Positions 37,447 through 47,585 are shown, numbered from the stretch's first letter. The stretch: DNA of 64,000 nucleotides from SAR202 cluster bacterium (GCA_022447925.1 JAKUTS010000007.1:13023-77022); one strand, 5' to 3'. Numbers and translations: made by a program. The notes: a model not told the origin generated them from the sequence alone.

Positions 37447-37764
37447 ATGACCAGCGAAACAACAGTCTTAAACAAAGACATTGTAATGGAAGCGCTTCGC
37501 GATGTTTATGACCCCGAAATACCAATAAACGTAGTAGATTTAGGTTTGATTTATGACTGTGCGGTAGATGAAGGAAATGTTGACATCAAGATGACTCTTA
37601 CTTTTGCAGGCTGTGGTATGGGACCTTATATCGCGCAACAAGCAGAATGGAGAATAGCTGAACTAGATGGAGTTGATGATGTTAATGTTGAACTAGTTTA
37701 TGATCCTCCATGGACACCTGACTTAATTTCAGAAGAAGGTAGATCAGAGTTAGGGATCGATTAA
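37447..37764 (+). CDS. MIP18/DUF59 family metal-sulfur cluster assembly protein (SufT/PaaD-like)
   Basis: ALRDVYDPEIPINVVDLGLIYD; MTLTFAGCGMGPYIAQQ; VELVYDPPWTPDLIS. Confidence 0.93.
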   Translation: MTSETTVLNKDIVMEALRDVYDPEIPINVVDLGLIYDCAVDEGNVDIKMTLTFAGCGMGPYIAQQAEWRIAELDGVDDVNVELVYDPPWTPDLISEEGRSELGID

Positions 37765-37787
37765 GTTCATATTGACTGTTAAAACCT

Positions 37788-37814
37788 AAAAAGGGGTCAT
37801 AGAGGCCCCTTTTT
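37788..37814 (+). terminator. Rho-independent terminator
   Basis: AAAAAGGGG...CCCCTTTTT. Confidence 0.8.
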
Positions 37815-37868
37815 GTATTACATTAGAATTATTCATGTCTTGAAAAGTACTAAATTTAGAGGGAAATA

Positions 37869-38699
37869 ATGACGCAAAAACCGAATAACCCAGCACAGAA
37901 TGCCCAAGCTCGCGCAAAAATTGAATCTATGAAGCGTCAGTTTGAACAACGTAGGGCAATTAGTTCGGCTTTAGAAACCGTTAAAAATAAAATAGGGGTT
38001 TATAGTGGTAAAGGTGGAGTAGGCAAAACAACTGTCTCAGTAAACCTGGCTGTTAGCCTGGCTGAAGCAGGGAATTCTGTAGGTATTTTAGATGTAGACA
38101 TAGATTGTCCAAATGTTGTTAGAGCGATGAAGATATTTGAACCTCCAGAAATGGCCGAGGACAAGAGATTGATACCTCCCAGCCGGTTTGGTGTATCTGT
38201 GATGTCGATGGGCTTTTTTCAACAAAAAGAAGACGAGGCAATAATATGGCGAGGGCCGATGGTTCATAATGCGATAAATCAATTATTGCAATCGACAGTA
38301 TGGGGTGAACTAGATTTCCTGATAGTCGATCTTCCGCCAGGTACTTCAGATGGTCCATTGACTGTAATGCAAACTTTAGATTTGGACGGATTTGTTATTG
38401 TAACCGCTCCACAAGAGTTAGCTATGATGGATGCTAAAAGATCTATAAATATGATTAAAACATTAAAAGTTGATGTGTTAGGTGTAGTAGAAAATTTTTC
38501 GGGAGAAATATTTGGCAGCGGCGCTGGCGAAGAGATATGTAATGAACTGGATTTGCCATTTCTTGGTAAATTAGGATTAAGTTCAGATTATCGAGATGAA
38601 ACCAAACCAACAGTTTTGACGAGTGATACCGTGCGAGATGAATACAGGGTAGTAGTATCCCAATTGGAAATTGAATTAGATAAAAAACAAGCTTCATAA
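37869..38699 (+). CDS. Mrp/ApbC (NBP35) family P-loop ATPase lacking the CxxC segment
   Basis: GVYSGKGGVGKTTVSVNLA; GELDFLIVDLPPGTSDGPL; sequence after VVENFSGE goes directly to IFGSGAG. Confidence 0.93.
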   Translation: MTQKPNNPAQNAQARAKIESMKRQFEQRRAISSALETVKNKIGVYSGKGGVGKTTVSVNLAVSLAEAGNSVGILDVDIDCPNVVRAMKIFEPPEMAEDKRLIPPSRFGVSVMSMGFFQQKEDEAIIWRGPMVHNAINQLLQSTVWGELDFLIVDLPPGTSDGPLTVMQTLDLDGFVIVTAPQELAMMDAKRSINMIKTLKVDVLGVVENFSGEIFGSGAGEEICNELDLPFLGKLGLSSDYRDETKPTVLTSDTVRDEYRVVVSQLEIELDKKQAS

Positions 38700-38763
38700 A
38701 GATATTAAACGCCAATTTGACATCAATTAGAATAAATTATTTCATTGGTGTTTATTAAGCAAT

Positions 38764-39588
38764 ATGCAGGATTTCGATATAAAAACTAATGACAAATCTA
38801 CTGGAGATGAGATCCTGAATAATCGAATTGAGATTTCGAACATTAGTAAAAGCTACTTATCTAGTAATGGAGTTGTGAGTAAGGTGCTTAACTCTGTTAA
38901 TTTCGAAATTGCTCGATCAGAATTTGTATCATTGCTGGGGCCTAGTGGATGTGGTAAGACTACTTTGTTGAAAATCATATCTGGTTTAATCGCCCCAGAC
39001 TCAGGTGAGGTTAAAATTGAAGGTAGCTCGCCAGCAAATTCTCGTAGAGATAAAAGTATTGGATACATGTCTCAGGATCCTGCTTTGATTCCATGGCGCA
39101 CGGTTTATGAGAACGTAAGATTGCCGGCTGAAGTTAATAAAGCCTTTACTAATGAAAATTATAGAACTGTTGAAGAACTTGTTTCGTTAGTGGGCTTAGA
39201 TGGATTCGAGTCTCATTACCCATACCAGTTATCCGGGGGAATGCGGCAGAGAGTTTCATTGGCAAGGGCTCTATCAATTAATCCTAAAGTGTTGTTGATG
39301 GACGAACCATTCGGTGCTTTAGATGAAATAACAAGAGAAGCGATGCGTTACGAACTGCTTAACTTATGGAATAAAACTAAACCAACAGTATTATTTGTTA
39401 CCCATAATTCAACGGAAGCCGTCCTCTTATCTGATCGAGTTGTTGTTATGCCTAAAACAAGTGATGGTGTTATTACCAACATAAATGTGCCTCTAGATCG
39501 TCCTAGGTCAGAAAAGATAGAATTTACTTCAAGTTTTATTCAGCTTATCAATCAAGTTAGAAACTCATACAAATGTCAGCCCAATTGA
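38764..39588 (+). CDS. ABC transporter ATP-binding protein (NitT/TauT/thiamine-precursor type)
   Basis: LLGPSGCGKTTLLKIISGL; YQLSGGMRQRVSLARAL; LLMDEPFGALDE. Confidence 0.95.
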   Translation: MQDFDIKTNDKSTGDEILNNRIEISNISKSYLSSNGVVSKVLNSVNFEIARSEFVSLLGPSGCGKTTLLKIISGLIAPDSGEVKIEGSSPANSRRDKSIGYMSQDPALIPWRTVYENVRLPAEVNKAFTNENYRTVEELVSLVGLDGFESHYPYQLSGGMRQRVSLARALSINPKVLLMDEPFGALDEITREAMRYELLNLWNKTKPTVLFVTHNSTEAVLLSDRVVVMPKTSDGVITNINVPLDRPRSEKIEFTSSFIQLINQVRNSYKCQPN

Positions 39589-40373
39589 TCAGCATGATAA
39601 AACAGGCTTACTACTGGATAGGTCCCCCAGTAATTGTTTTTTTATTGGTGTTTGCTGTGTGGGAAATTTCGGTTAGATTGTCTGAGATTGAAGATTATTT
39701 ATTGCCTGCTCCTTCTGCAATCATTACGGAGGTTTTAACCAATATTTCGGATTATGCCTTCAACACTATAGTCACAATAGGAGAAGCGATTGGAGGGTTT
39801 GTTTTGGGATCTATCTTTGCAATAATTGGAGCATCAATTATGTACCAATCTCGGTTTTTGGAACGTGGCTTACTCCCTGTCGCGATATTGATAAAGGTGA
39901 CTCCAATTATTGCGATAGCACCGTTATTTGTTATTTGGTTCGGATTTGGCCTGCTTCCTAAAATATTAATCGCTGCGATAATCACCTTTTTCCCGGTACT
40001 TGTGAATTGTCTGTCTGGGATGAGGGCAACTAGCAGCGATATAACGGACTTACTTAAATCATTAAATGCTTCCAAATCTGAGATAATGATAAAAGCAAGT
40101 TTCCCGAATTCTTATCCCTACTTGTTCGCCTCGTTTAAAATTGCTATTCCACTGGCAGTGATAGGAGCAGTAGTGGCCGAGTGGTTTTCAGGAGACAGAG
40201 GATTGGGGAGTATGATTATAAGAGCTAACAATAATTTGGATATGCCGCAATTATTCGGAGCAGTTTTCGTATTAGCTTTGATGGGCGTCGTATTAACATC
40301 ATTGGTTATATATATAGAAAAGAGGGTTCTTTTTTGGCATGATAGCCAAAAAGTAGAAAATGAAATTTGGTGA
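39573..40373 (+). CDS. ABC transporter permease (NitT/TauT/thiamine-precursor type)
   Basis: Polytopic; TPIIAIAPLFVIWFGFGLLPKILIAAIITFFPVLVN. Confidence 0.93.
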   Translation: MSAQLISMIKQAYYWIGPPVIVFLLVFAVWEISVRLSEIEDYLLPAPSAIITEVLTNISDYAFNTIVTIGEAIGGFVLGSIFAIIGASIMYQSRFLERGLLPVAILIKVTPIIAIAPLFVIWFGFGLLPKILIAAIITFFPVLVNCLSGMRATSSDITDLLKSLNASKSEIMIKASFPNSYPYLFASFKIAIPLAVIGAVVAEWFSGDRGLGSMIIRANNNLDMPQLFGAVFVLALMGVVLTSLVIYIEKRVLFWHDSQKVENEIW

Positions 40374-41410
40374 AAATTCTGGCTGTGGGAAAAGGAAGAA
40401 AAATGGTTTCAAGATTAAGTTTAATGGCACTTATCATTGCTGTTTCGATCATTGTTGGGTGCGCTGAAAATAATAAAACAGTAGATGAGATAGTTTTTAT
40501 GGCCGGTTATAAGCCTCAAGCAAATTTGCCGTTTGTGGGCGTGTATGTTGCTGATAATAATGGCTATTTTGAACAACAAAGCCTAAATGTGGATATCAAA
40601 CATGCTTCATCAGGTGAACACGTCAAATTGTTATTGTCAGGAGATATTCAGTTTTCTACATCTGATGCGGGTTCAGTATTAAAACAAATATCCAATTCGG
40701 AAGCACCTTTAACGGCTGTAGCTCTACTTGGACAAAGGGGTCAACAAGGATATATAGCATTAGAGGATTCTAAGATTGACTCACTAACAGACTGGGAGGG
40801 TAAAACTTTTGGATATAAAATTTCTATACCCTCTGACTATATGGCGATGATGGAGTCAGAAGGAGTATTAAGAGAAAACATAAAAGAGGTTAGTGTAGGG
40901 TTTGATCCGAGGATATTGACCGAAGGAAAGGTTGATATTCTCGCGGTGTACAAATCCAATGAGCCTGACACAATTAGATCTCTGGGATATGAAGTAACTC
41001 TTTGGGATCCGTACGATTATGGAGTACCAACTTTAGGGTTAACCTATATCACTACTAACGACTATGCCAATGAAAACCCTGACGTGGTTAGACGTTTTCT
41101 GAAAGCGACTTTGCAAGGTATACAGTTTGCAAGAGATAACCCTGATGCAGCAATAGAAATAGTGTTACAGTATGCTCCAGAGACTACAGTAGAACATCAA
41201 GGTTTTATGTTGAAAACAGAGATAACAGATGCGATAAGTGAATTAACTGATACAAACGGACTTGGTACTATGACAGATTCACAATGGAAATCTCTTTATG
41301 ATCATCTTATGGAATACAATGCTCTTGAGAATGAATTTGATTACAAAAATGCCTTCAGGTCAGAGTTTGTGGATGAGATATATGAATCAGGAGATTTGGT
41401 ATGGCCGTAA
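40367..41410 (+). CDS. NMT1/THI5-like ABC transporter substrate-binding lipoprotein
   Basis: Lipobox IIVGC; NLPFVGVYVADNNGYFEQQSLNVDI; LLLSGDIQFSTSDAG. Confidence 0.92.
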   Translation: MVKILAVGKGRKMVSRLSLMALIIAVSIIVGCAENNKTVDEIVFMAGYKPQANLPFVGVYVADNNGYFEQQSLNVDIKHASSGEHVKLLLSGDIQFSTSDAGSVLKQISNSEAPLTAVALLGQRGQQGYIALEDSKIDSLTDWEGKTFGYKISIPSDYMAMMESEGVLRENIKEVSVGFDPRILTEGKVDILAVYKSNEPDTIRSLGYEVTLWDPYDYGVPTLGLTYITTNDYANENPDVVRRFLKATLQGIQFARDNPDAAIEIVLQYAPETTVEHQGFMLKTEITDAISELTDTNGLGTMTDSQWKSLYDHLMEYNALENEFDYKNAFRSEFVDEIYESGDLVWP

Positions 41411-41443
41411 CTAATAATCAGTTTAATTCCACCAACCTAGTGT

Positions 41444-42232
41444 ATGAAAAAGAAACCAACTCGTAGAAGCCATTATTCTGCTGGACTGCGGACCTACTAT
41501 CTCGATTGGGGAGGAAGTAGCCAGCATCATATGTTACTTCTGCATGATTTAGGGGATTCGTCTCGTACTTGGGATTTAATTTCAGCGAAATTTAGGGAAA
41601 AATATAGGATTTATTCAGTTGAGCTAAGGGGCCACGGACATAGTGACAGACCTTCCGATCCAAATTATAGATTCAATGACTTCTATTCTGATATTAAGAG
41701 CTTAGCAGTTTCTCTTAATTTAAATAAAGCAGTAGTAGTTGGCCATGGAGCTGGATCAAGATTGGCAGCAAAGTTGTCGGTTGAAAACCCTCAAATGGTG
41801 TCTAATCTTATTCTTTATGACCTAGAACAAAATTCTATTTCTGATGTTACTAAATGGATATCTATCGAAGACACGATCAGATTTCTGCAATCGCAACGTC
41901 CAAGGGTGGATCTAGATAGCATTAATCGTCAGGCCAGAAATTTAACCAGTGGAGGCCTCGATGGAAGTAGAGCATATGTTCATGACACTTCCTCTTACTC
42001 AGTCTATATGGATGAAGATTTATGGGCCGACTGGGCTGGCATTAATTGCCCGGCATTAATTTTAAGAGGCAGGCTAAGTCAAGATCTTAATCATTCTGAT
42101 GCAATAAAATTAGCAGAAACGATTTCAAAATCTAGGCTTGTGGAGTTAGAAAATGCCGGCCATTGGCTACATCAGGAATTGCCAGACGAATTTAATGATG
42201 TAATTGAATGGTATCTAGATAACTCCAGCTAA
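41444..42232 (+). CDS. Alpha/beta hydrolase
   Basis: HMLLLHDLGDSSRTWDLIS; VELRGHGHSDRP; VVVGHGAGSRLA; AGHWLHQE. Confidence 0.9.
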   Translation: MKKKPTRRSHYSAGLRTYYLDWGGSSQHHMLLLHDLGDSSRTWDLISAKFREKYRIYSVELRGHGHSDRPSDPNYRFNDFYSDIKSLAVSLNLNKAVVVGHGAGSRLAAKLSVENPQMVSNLILYDLEQNSISDVTKWISIEDTIRFLQSQRPRVDLDSINRQARNLTSGGLDGSRAYVHDTSSYSVYMDEDLWADWAGINCPALILRGRLSQDLNHSDAIKLAETISKSRLVELENAGHWLHQELPDEFNDVIEWYLDNSS

Positions 42233-42233
42233 T

Positions 42234-43094
42234 TTAATCACCGTTAAACGAAGGTTTTCTTTTCTGCAGAAACGCAGACACTCCCTCTTTATGATCGTTT
42301 GTTTTTTTTGCAATACCTTGAGCAATGCCAGAAATATCCATACTTTCTTCAAAATTTATGTCAGAAGATAGTTGAGTTAGCCGTTTAATGATAGCTATAG
42401 AGTATGCTGGTCCCTGGGCCAGTTTACTACAAAGATTACTAGCTTCCTCCATTAATTTATCAGGCTCTGTCACTTTAGAAACAAGACCAAGTCGATAAGC
42501 TTCGCTAGCGTTAATAACTTCTCCGGTGTACTGATACATCAGGGTATTACTTAGTCCAATCATTCTAGGCAAGTACCAGCTGGAACCATCTGCGGGGATC
42601 AATCCAACGTTTACAAATGCTTCTCTAAAAATAGCATTTATGCTTGCTAGGCGAATATCGCAGCTGAGAGCTAGCCCCATGCCAAAACCGATTGCCGGTC
42701 CGTTTACTGCAGCAATAGAAGGTTTCCTAAGGTTGTAAATATGTTTTGTTATATTTCGGACGATTTCAATTTCATCAGATGTCGGTTCTGTTAAATTGCT
42801 TTTAATCGATTTTTCTAGTTCTGCCCAAGGGTCAGGATCAAGTTTTGATTTATTGGACGAAACATCTGCGTTTGCTTTCATCATGCGGACATCAGCACCT
42901 GAACAGAATGAATCATTATCGCCCGTGATCAAAATAACTTTGCTTTGGCTATCTTTTGAAAAATCACTTAGTATATTGATTAATTGATTGGCCATTTCAG
43001 CGCACATTGCGTTTTTCGTTTGAGGGTCATTTAAAATTAACGTTAAAACTCCCTCTTTTAGGCTGGTATTTATGTAGTGTTTTTTATTTGTCAT
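42234..43094 (-). CDS. Enoyl-CoA hydratase/isomerase family protein
   Basis: LTLILNDPQTKNAMCAEM; DNDSFCSGADVRMM; KPSIAAVNGPAIGFGMGLALSCDIRLAS. Confidence 0.94.
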   Translation of the reverse strand: MTNKKHYINTSLKEGVLTLILNDPQTKNAMCAEMANQLINILSDFSKDSQSKVILITGDNDSFCSGADVRMMKANADVSSNKSKLDPDPWAELEKSIKSNLTEPTSDEIEIVRNITKHIYNLRKPSIAAVNGPAIGFGMGLALSCDIRLASINAIFREAFVNVGLIPADGSSWYLPRMIGLSNTLMYQYTGEVINASEAYRLGLVSKVTEPDKLMEEASNLCSKLAQGPAYSIAIIKRLTQLSSDINFEESMDISGIAQGIAKKTNDHKEGVSAFLQKRKPSFNGD

Positions 43095-43530
43095 ATATCT
43101 TGGTTTTATATTTTAGTGAACTAAATAATTTCTCTAATAAATTTGATGCAGTTTCTTCTATGAATGCAGATCCTAAACTCCCTAAAAACCCTTTAAGTTC
43201 TGCTTCCCCAACTACAACTACTTTTGTTCCATTAGATATGCCTTTAAAAGTCACTTTCGCTTCAGCCCTAATTCCGCCTACAGTTCCGTCTCCGATGACA
43301 ATAACGCGAATAGCATCGGGTCTATTAATATCAATAAGCTCTAGGGTTGCTGTATATAGTTCTTCTATCGGTCCAAACATCACTTTGTTAGAGAATGCGT
43401 AGGAATTCTTGCCGGTGCATTCAAAAGATTCACAACCAGGAAGTAAGTTTTGTAAATTTAGTGGATCGATTAAAGTTTCAAAAGCAGATTCTTTAGGTAA
43501 TGGCAAATCATGTGAATATTGTAATTTCAT
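43084..43530 (-). CDS. SRPBCC/CoxG family protein
   Basis: LPLPKESAFETLIDPLNLQNLLPGCESFE; G-rich C-terminal LGSAFIEETASNLLEKLF. Confidence 0.85.
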   Translation of the reverse strand: MKLQYSHDLPLPKESAFETLIDPLNLQNLLPGCESFECTGKNSYAFSNKVMFGPIEELYTATLELIDINRPDAIRVIVIGDGTVGGIRAEAKVTFKGISNGTKVVVVGEAELKGFLGSLGSAFIEETASNLLEKLFSSLKYKTKIYDK

Positions 43531-43675
43531 ACTGTAAGATAATTTACCATAATATATTGTTAAATGATTTAAGAAATCCTATAACAGGGTGATAACTAAA
43601 AATATTACTTTTTTGAAATATTAAATCACTTTTAAAATTACTATAATTGATTGCAACATCAATTCGAGATTAGGA

Positions 43676-44521
43676 ATGTCAGAAAATAGTGACCACTCCA
43701 TACCGCATTTAATTGCGGAATATTTAAAAGGCGCCTTGATTGCTTCAGATTTAGCATCAGAGGCCTTGATGGGTAAATTTAGCTCGGTTACCCCAGCTGT
43801 GGAAGCAATGGGACTCTCATCTTGGGAGAAGGCTCCCGGCGAATTAGTTACAGAGGCCGACCTAGAGTCTGATAAATCAATAAAATCTGTACTAACCAGT
43901 ATAAAAGCCCCTGGAGATATATATTCTGAAGAAGGATTCATGGCAAATGGAGGCGGAGAATATTCATGGTTGATTGACCCATTGTGCGGTACCAATTGTT
44001 ATGCATCGGGTTTAGCAACATTTGGTATTTGTATATCATTGCTTGGCCCAAATGGCACTTTAGTCCTAGGTGTTATAACTATGCCTTCCATAAAGGAACG
44101 TTTAGCAACAGTCGTTACAAAAAGTGTGACACGCAATGGCAGGCCTTGGTTACCTACAGGACCTAAAAGTGAATTAAAAAATACCTTAATAGGGGTGTCT
44201 GTTGGCGGTTCATGGGGGAATATAGGCAATAGTCTCGTCTGGGCAGGTGAAACTGGAGGCATAATTTCCTTTGGTTCAGCGCCATATAGTTTATTTCATC
44301 TAGCTAGTGGTCACTTAGGTGCTCAGCTATTTTTTAATGCCGGCGTCGAACATATTGCTGCAGGAGCAGCTGTATGCCAGCAATTAGGTTTGGAAGTTAC
44401 CGATGCCTCAGGTAGTGATATCGACTGGAGAGTTAATCAGATATATGACTGTGTATTAATATCTTGGCCTCAGTATCATGATGAACTTACTGATCTTTTG
44501 TCTAAGGATAGTTTTCAATGA
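43676..44521 (+). CDS. Inositol monophosphatase-family protein with altered metal motif
   Basis: ELVTEADLESDKSIKSVL; SEEGF; WLIDPLCGTNCYASG; C-terminal GVEHIAAGAAVCQQLG. Confidence 0.82.
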   Translation: MSENSDHSIPHLIAEYLKGALIASDLASEALMGKFSSVTPAVEAMGLSSWEKAPGELVTEADLESDKSIKSVLTSIKAPGDIYSEEGFMANGGGEYSWLIDPLCGTNCYASGLATFGICISLLGPNGTLVLGVITMPSIKERLATVVTKSVTRNGRPWLPTGPKSELKNTLIGVSVGGSWGNIGNSLVWAGETGGIISFGSAPYSLFHLASGHLGAQLFFNAGVEHIAAGAAVCQQLGLEVTDASGSDIDWRVNQIYDCVLISWPQYHDELTDLLSKDSFQ

Positions 44522-45447
44522 AGCAATTCAAGATAGCTGCTTTTTATGAATTCAAAAAAGTAAGTCATTTAAGCTTCTTATTAAAGTCGTTAAAAGTTGC
44601 ATGTGGAAAACATAAATTGCGTGGATCGGTAATTATAGCCTCGGAGGGTATTAACGGAACAATAGCGGGGTTGCCTGCTGGTATAGATGAATTCCTTGAA
44701 TATCTAGGCGATATGGGTTTTCATAATCTCAATATTAAATTTTCCCAAACACCAAATATGCCTTTTTACAGAAGTAAAATCAAGATAAAAAGAGAGATAG
44801 TCACCTTTCTGAATAATCCGGTTGATGACCAGGCAGATCGAGCTGAACACATTGCACCTAAAGATTGGAATGATTTTGTAAATCAAAAAGACGTAATTAT
44901 TATCGACGTAAGAAATGATTATGAAACGAAAATTGGATCCTTCAAAAATTCCGTGTCACCAAACACGAAATCGTTCGTTGAGTTTAAAGAGTATGTCGAC
45001 AAACAATTATCGGCCAATAAAGATCAAAAGATTGCTATGTATTGCACAGGTGGAATCAGGTGTGAAAAAGCTTCATATTACATGAAAGAAATAGGCTTTC
45101 ATAACTTGTTTCAACTTGATGGAGGGATATTGAAATACCTAGAAGAAGTCGACAATAAAGATTCCATATGGGATGGAGAATGTTTTATTTTTGATAATCG
45201 TGTTTCTCTAAATAAAGATCTTAAAACAGGCAAGTATGATCTATGTCATGGATGCAACGAACCAGTAGCTCCATCTGATAAAGAATCTATAAAGTATGAA
45301 GAAGATGTCTCATGCCCTCAATGTTATGACAATATGACAGAAGACAAGAAAAGTCGTTCTAGAGAAAGATCCAAACAGATTAAGCTTTCGGCACAGAGAG
45401 GCACATCGAATGTTTATCTTCCCAAAAGCGCTGAAGAGTATGTCTAG
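44518..45447 (+). CDS. trhO: Rhodanese-domain tRNA uridine 5-hydroxylase family (TrhO/YceA)
   Basis: GSVIIASEGINGTIAG; VIIIDVRNDYETKIGSFKNS; MYCTGGIRCEKAS. Confidence 0.9.
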   Translation: MKQFKIAAFYEFKKVSHLSFLLKSLKVACGKHKLRGSVIIASEGINGTIAGLPAGIDEFLEYLGDMGFHNLNIKFSQTPNMPFYRSKIKIKREIVTFLNNPVDDQADRAEHIAPKDWNDFVNQKDVIIIDVRNDYETKIGSFKNSVSPNTKSFVEFKEYVDKQLSANKDQKIAMYCTGGIRCEKASYYMKEIGFHNLFQLDGGILKYLEEVDNKDSIWDGECFIFDNRVSLNKDLKTGKYDLCHGCNEPVAPSDKESIKYEEDVSCPQCYDNMTEDKKSRSRERSKQIKLSAQRGTSNVYLPKSAEEYV

Positions 45448-45488
45448 GAATTTAACTAGTAGGAATAATTATTAATTTTGACAGTGGC

Positions 45489-47585
45489 CTAGTCGTCCCC
45501 GAAATTTTGAACCTCTAACTCCAGTTTTTTACGCTCGCCTTCAGGCACTGCATCCATCGCTTTCTTAGCAGCTTGTACCTGCTTTGTTATTGGCTCTACA
45601 ATTTCAGGGTTTGATAAAGTAGTTGTATCTCCAGGGTCCATGAAATTAGATATCGCCGCAATTACCCTTCGCATTATCTTGCCTGAGCTTGTTTTTGGTA
45701 GATCACTAGTCACCCATATATGAGACGGTCTAGCAATGGGACCTATCATTTTTTCGATTGTGTTTTTCACTTGCACATCGACGCCTGAAGGATCAAATCC
45801 TGGTTTCAGAGATATGTATAGTTCAGGGACTCTGCCTTTGAGTTCATCATAAGCCGGTACTGCGGCGGCTTCTCCCACTGCTTCGACAGTGAGAGCAGCT
45901 GATTCTAGTTCCTTAGTTCCTAATCTATGGCCGGCCACATTTATCACATCATCAACTCTTCCGAGAATCCTGATATATCCATCTTCTGATAGCGTGCCTC
46001 CATCTCCCGTTACATACGGCCAATCTTGCCACTTCTTACTATCTCTTTTTGCGAATTTACCAAAATAGGTTTCTACAAACCTGTCTGGATCACCATAAAT
46101 GGTTTGCATGCGTCCGGGCCAAGGGTTTTTCATGCATAAATTACCCGCACTTCCTGGTTCAACAGAATTACCATCATCATTTAATACAACAGGTTGCATG
46201 CCGAGCGCACCTGGTCCACAGCTTCCTGGTTTCATCGGCTGTAAAGCGGGTAGAGTAGTGCCTATAAAACCGCCGGTCTCTGTCTGCCAGTATGTGTCAA
46301 CAATAACAGCTTCCCCTTTCCCGATATATTCGTAGTACCAACGCCAGACCTCTGGTTCAATGGGCTCACCCACTGTGGTCATATGTTTGAATTGGAAGTT
46401 ATATTTTGCAGGCTCATCGGGTCCAAGTTTACGTAACATTCTAATTGTTGTGGGAGCGGTGTGAAATATGTTGACTCCTAACTGCTCCGCAATTCTCCAT
46501 GGCCGGCCAGCATCAGGGTATGCTGGTGATCCTTCGTATACAACAGCAGTCGCAGCGTTTGCTAATGGCCCATAAACGATATATGAGTGTCCTGTTATCC
46601 ACCCGATATCTGCAAAACACCAGTAGACGTCTTCCGGATGAACATCTTGGTAGTACTTTGTCGTTCCAGCTACGTATGACATGTACCCACCAGTAGAATG
46701 TTGACAGCCTTTCGGCCTAGCAGTGGTGCCACTTGTATACATTAGAAATAGGGGTGCATCTGCGTCCATAGACTCAGGCGCAACCCGTGCGCCCTTTTTC
46801 CTCTTAAGCAAGTCATCTACATAAAAATCTCTACCATCAGTCATTTTGGAGTTTGAAGAAACTTTTCCAGGGTATCTTCTCCATATTAGAACTTTGTCTA
46901 CATTGTTTCCTTGGGATTCTGCATGTTTTACTGCGATATCAGCTTTTTCTTGATGATTAAGTAGTTTACCTGCTCGATAGTAAGTATCAGACGTTATAAG
47001 GATTCTGCTCTCAGAATCCACAATACGATCCCCGCATGCCTCTCCAGAAAAACCACCAAAAACCTGGGAATGGACTACACCCAATCTTGCGCAGGCTAAC
47101 ATGGTTACTGGTAGTTCGGGTACCATAGGCATATGAAGAGTTACACGGTCACCCGCTTTTAGTCCGCACTCATCCTTTAATACCGCCGCAAATTCGTTAA
47201 CTCTTACCCACAATTCTTGATATGTGATTACTTGATGAGCCTCCTCTTCAGGCTCAGGAACCCATATTAAAGCTGCTTTGTTTCTGTGTTCTTTAAGGTG
47301 CCTGTCAACGCAATTGTAGGAAGCATTTAGCTTGCCTCCAACCCACCAATTATAAAACGGAGGATTGCTTGTATCGACTGTTTTACTCCAGCGCTTGTCC
47401 CAATCAAGAAGCTCTGCGTACTCTTCGTAACAATCTGGCCAGTTCTCAGCTTTAAACCGATCTAAAACGTTTGGATCTGCCATGTTGGCTTGATCAACAA
47501 ATTCCTTTTTAGGATGAATAATTCCCTCTTCTTGCCAGTGTACTGCGATTTCTGATTCTTTTACCTTGTCTTTTGCCAATTCCAC
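45489..47585 (-). CDS. acs: Acetyl-CoA synthetase (AMP-forming)
   Basis: LFLMYTSGTTARPKGCQHSTGGY; DVYWCFADIGWITGHSYIVYGPL; TGDGG...ILGRVDDVINVAGHRLGT; SGKIMRRV. Confidence 0.94.
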   Translation of the reverse strand: MELAKDKVKESEIAVHWQEEGIIHPKKEFVDQANMADPNVLDRFKAENWPDCYEEYAELLDWDKRWSKTVDTSNPPFYNWWVGGKLNASYNCVDRHLKEHRNKAALIWVPEPEEEAHQVITYQELWVRVNEFAAVLKDECGLKAGDRVTLHMPMVPELPVTMLACARLGVVHSQVFGGFSGEACGDRIVDSESRILITSDTYYRAGKLLNHQEKADIAVKHAESQGNNVDKVLIWRRYPGKVSSNSKMTDGRDFYVDDLLKRKKGARVAPESMDADAPLFLMYTSGTTARPKGCQHSTGGYMSYVAGTTKYYQDVHPEDVYWCFADIGWITGHSYIVYGPLANAATAVVYEGSPAYPDAGRPWRIAEQLGVNIFHTAPTTIRMLRKLGPDEPAKYNFQFKHMTTVGEPIEPEVWRWYYEYIGKGEAVIVDTYWQTETGGFIGTTLPALQPMKPGSCGPGALGMQPVVLNDDGNSVEPGSAGNLCMKNPWPGRMQTIYGDPDRFVETYFGKFAKRDSKKWQDWPYVTGDGGTLSEDGYIRILGRVDDVINVAGHRLGTKELESAALTVEAVGEAAAVPAYDELKGRVPELYISLKPGFDPSGVDVQVKNTIEKMIGPIARPSHIWVTSDLPKTSSGKIMRRVIAAISNFMDPGDTTTLSNPEIVEPITKQVQAAKKAMDAVPEGERKKLELEVQNFGDD

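Noticed and set aside
43007-43402. 131-aa plus-strand ORF
   Set aside because: Antisense to the crotonase start and CoxG-like gene; no ribosome-binding context.
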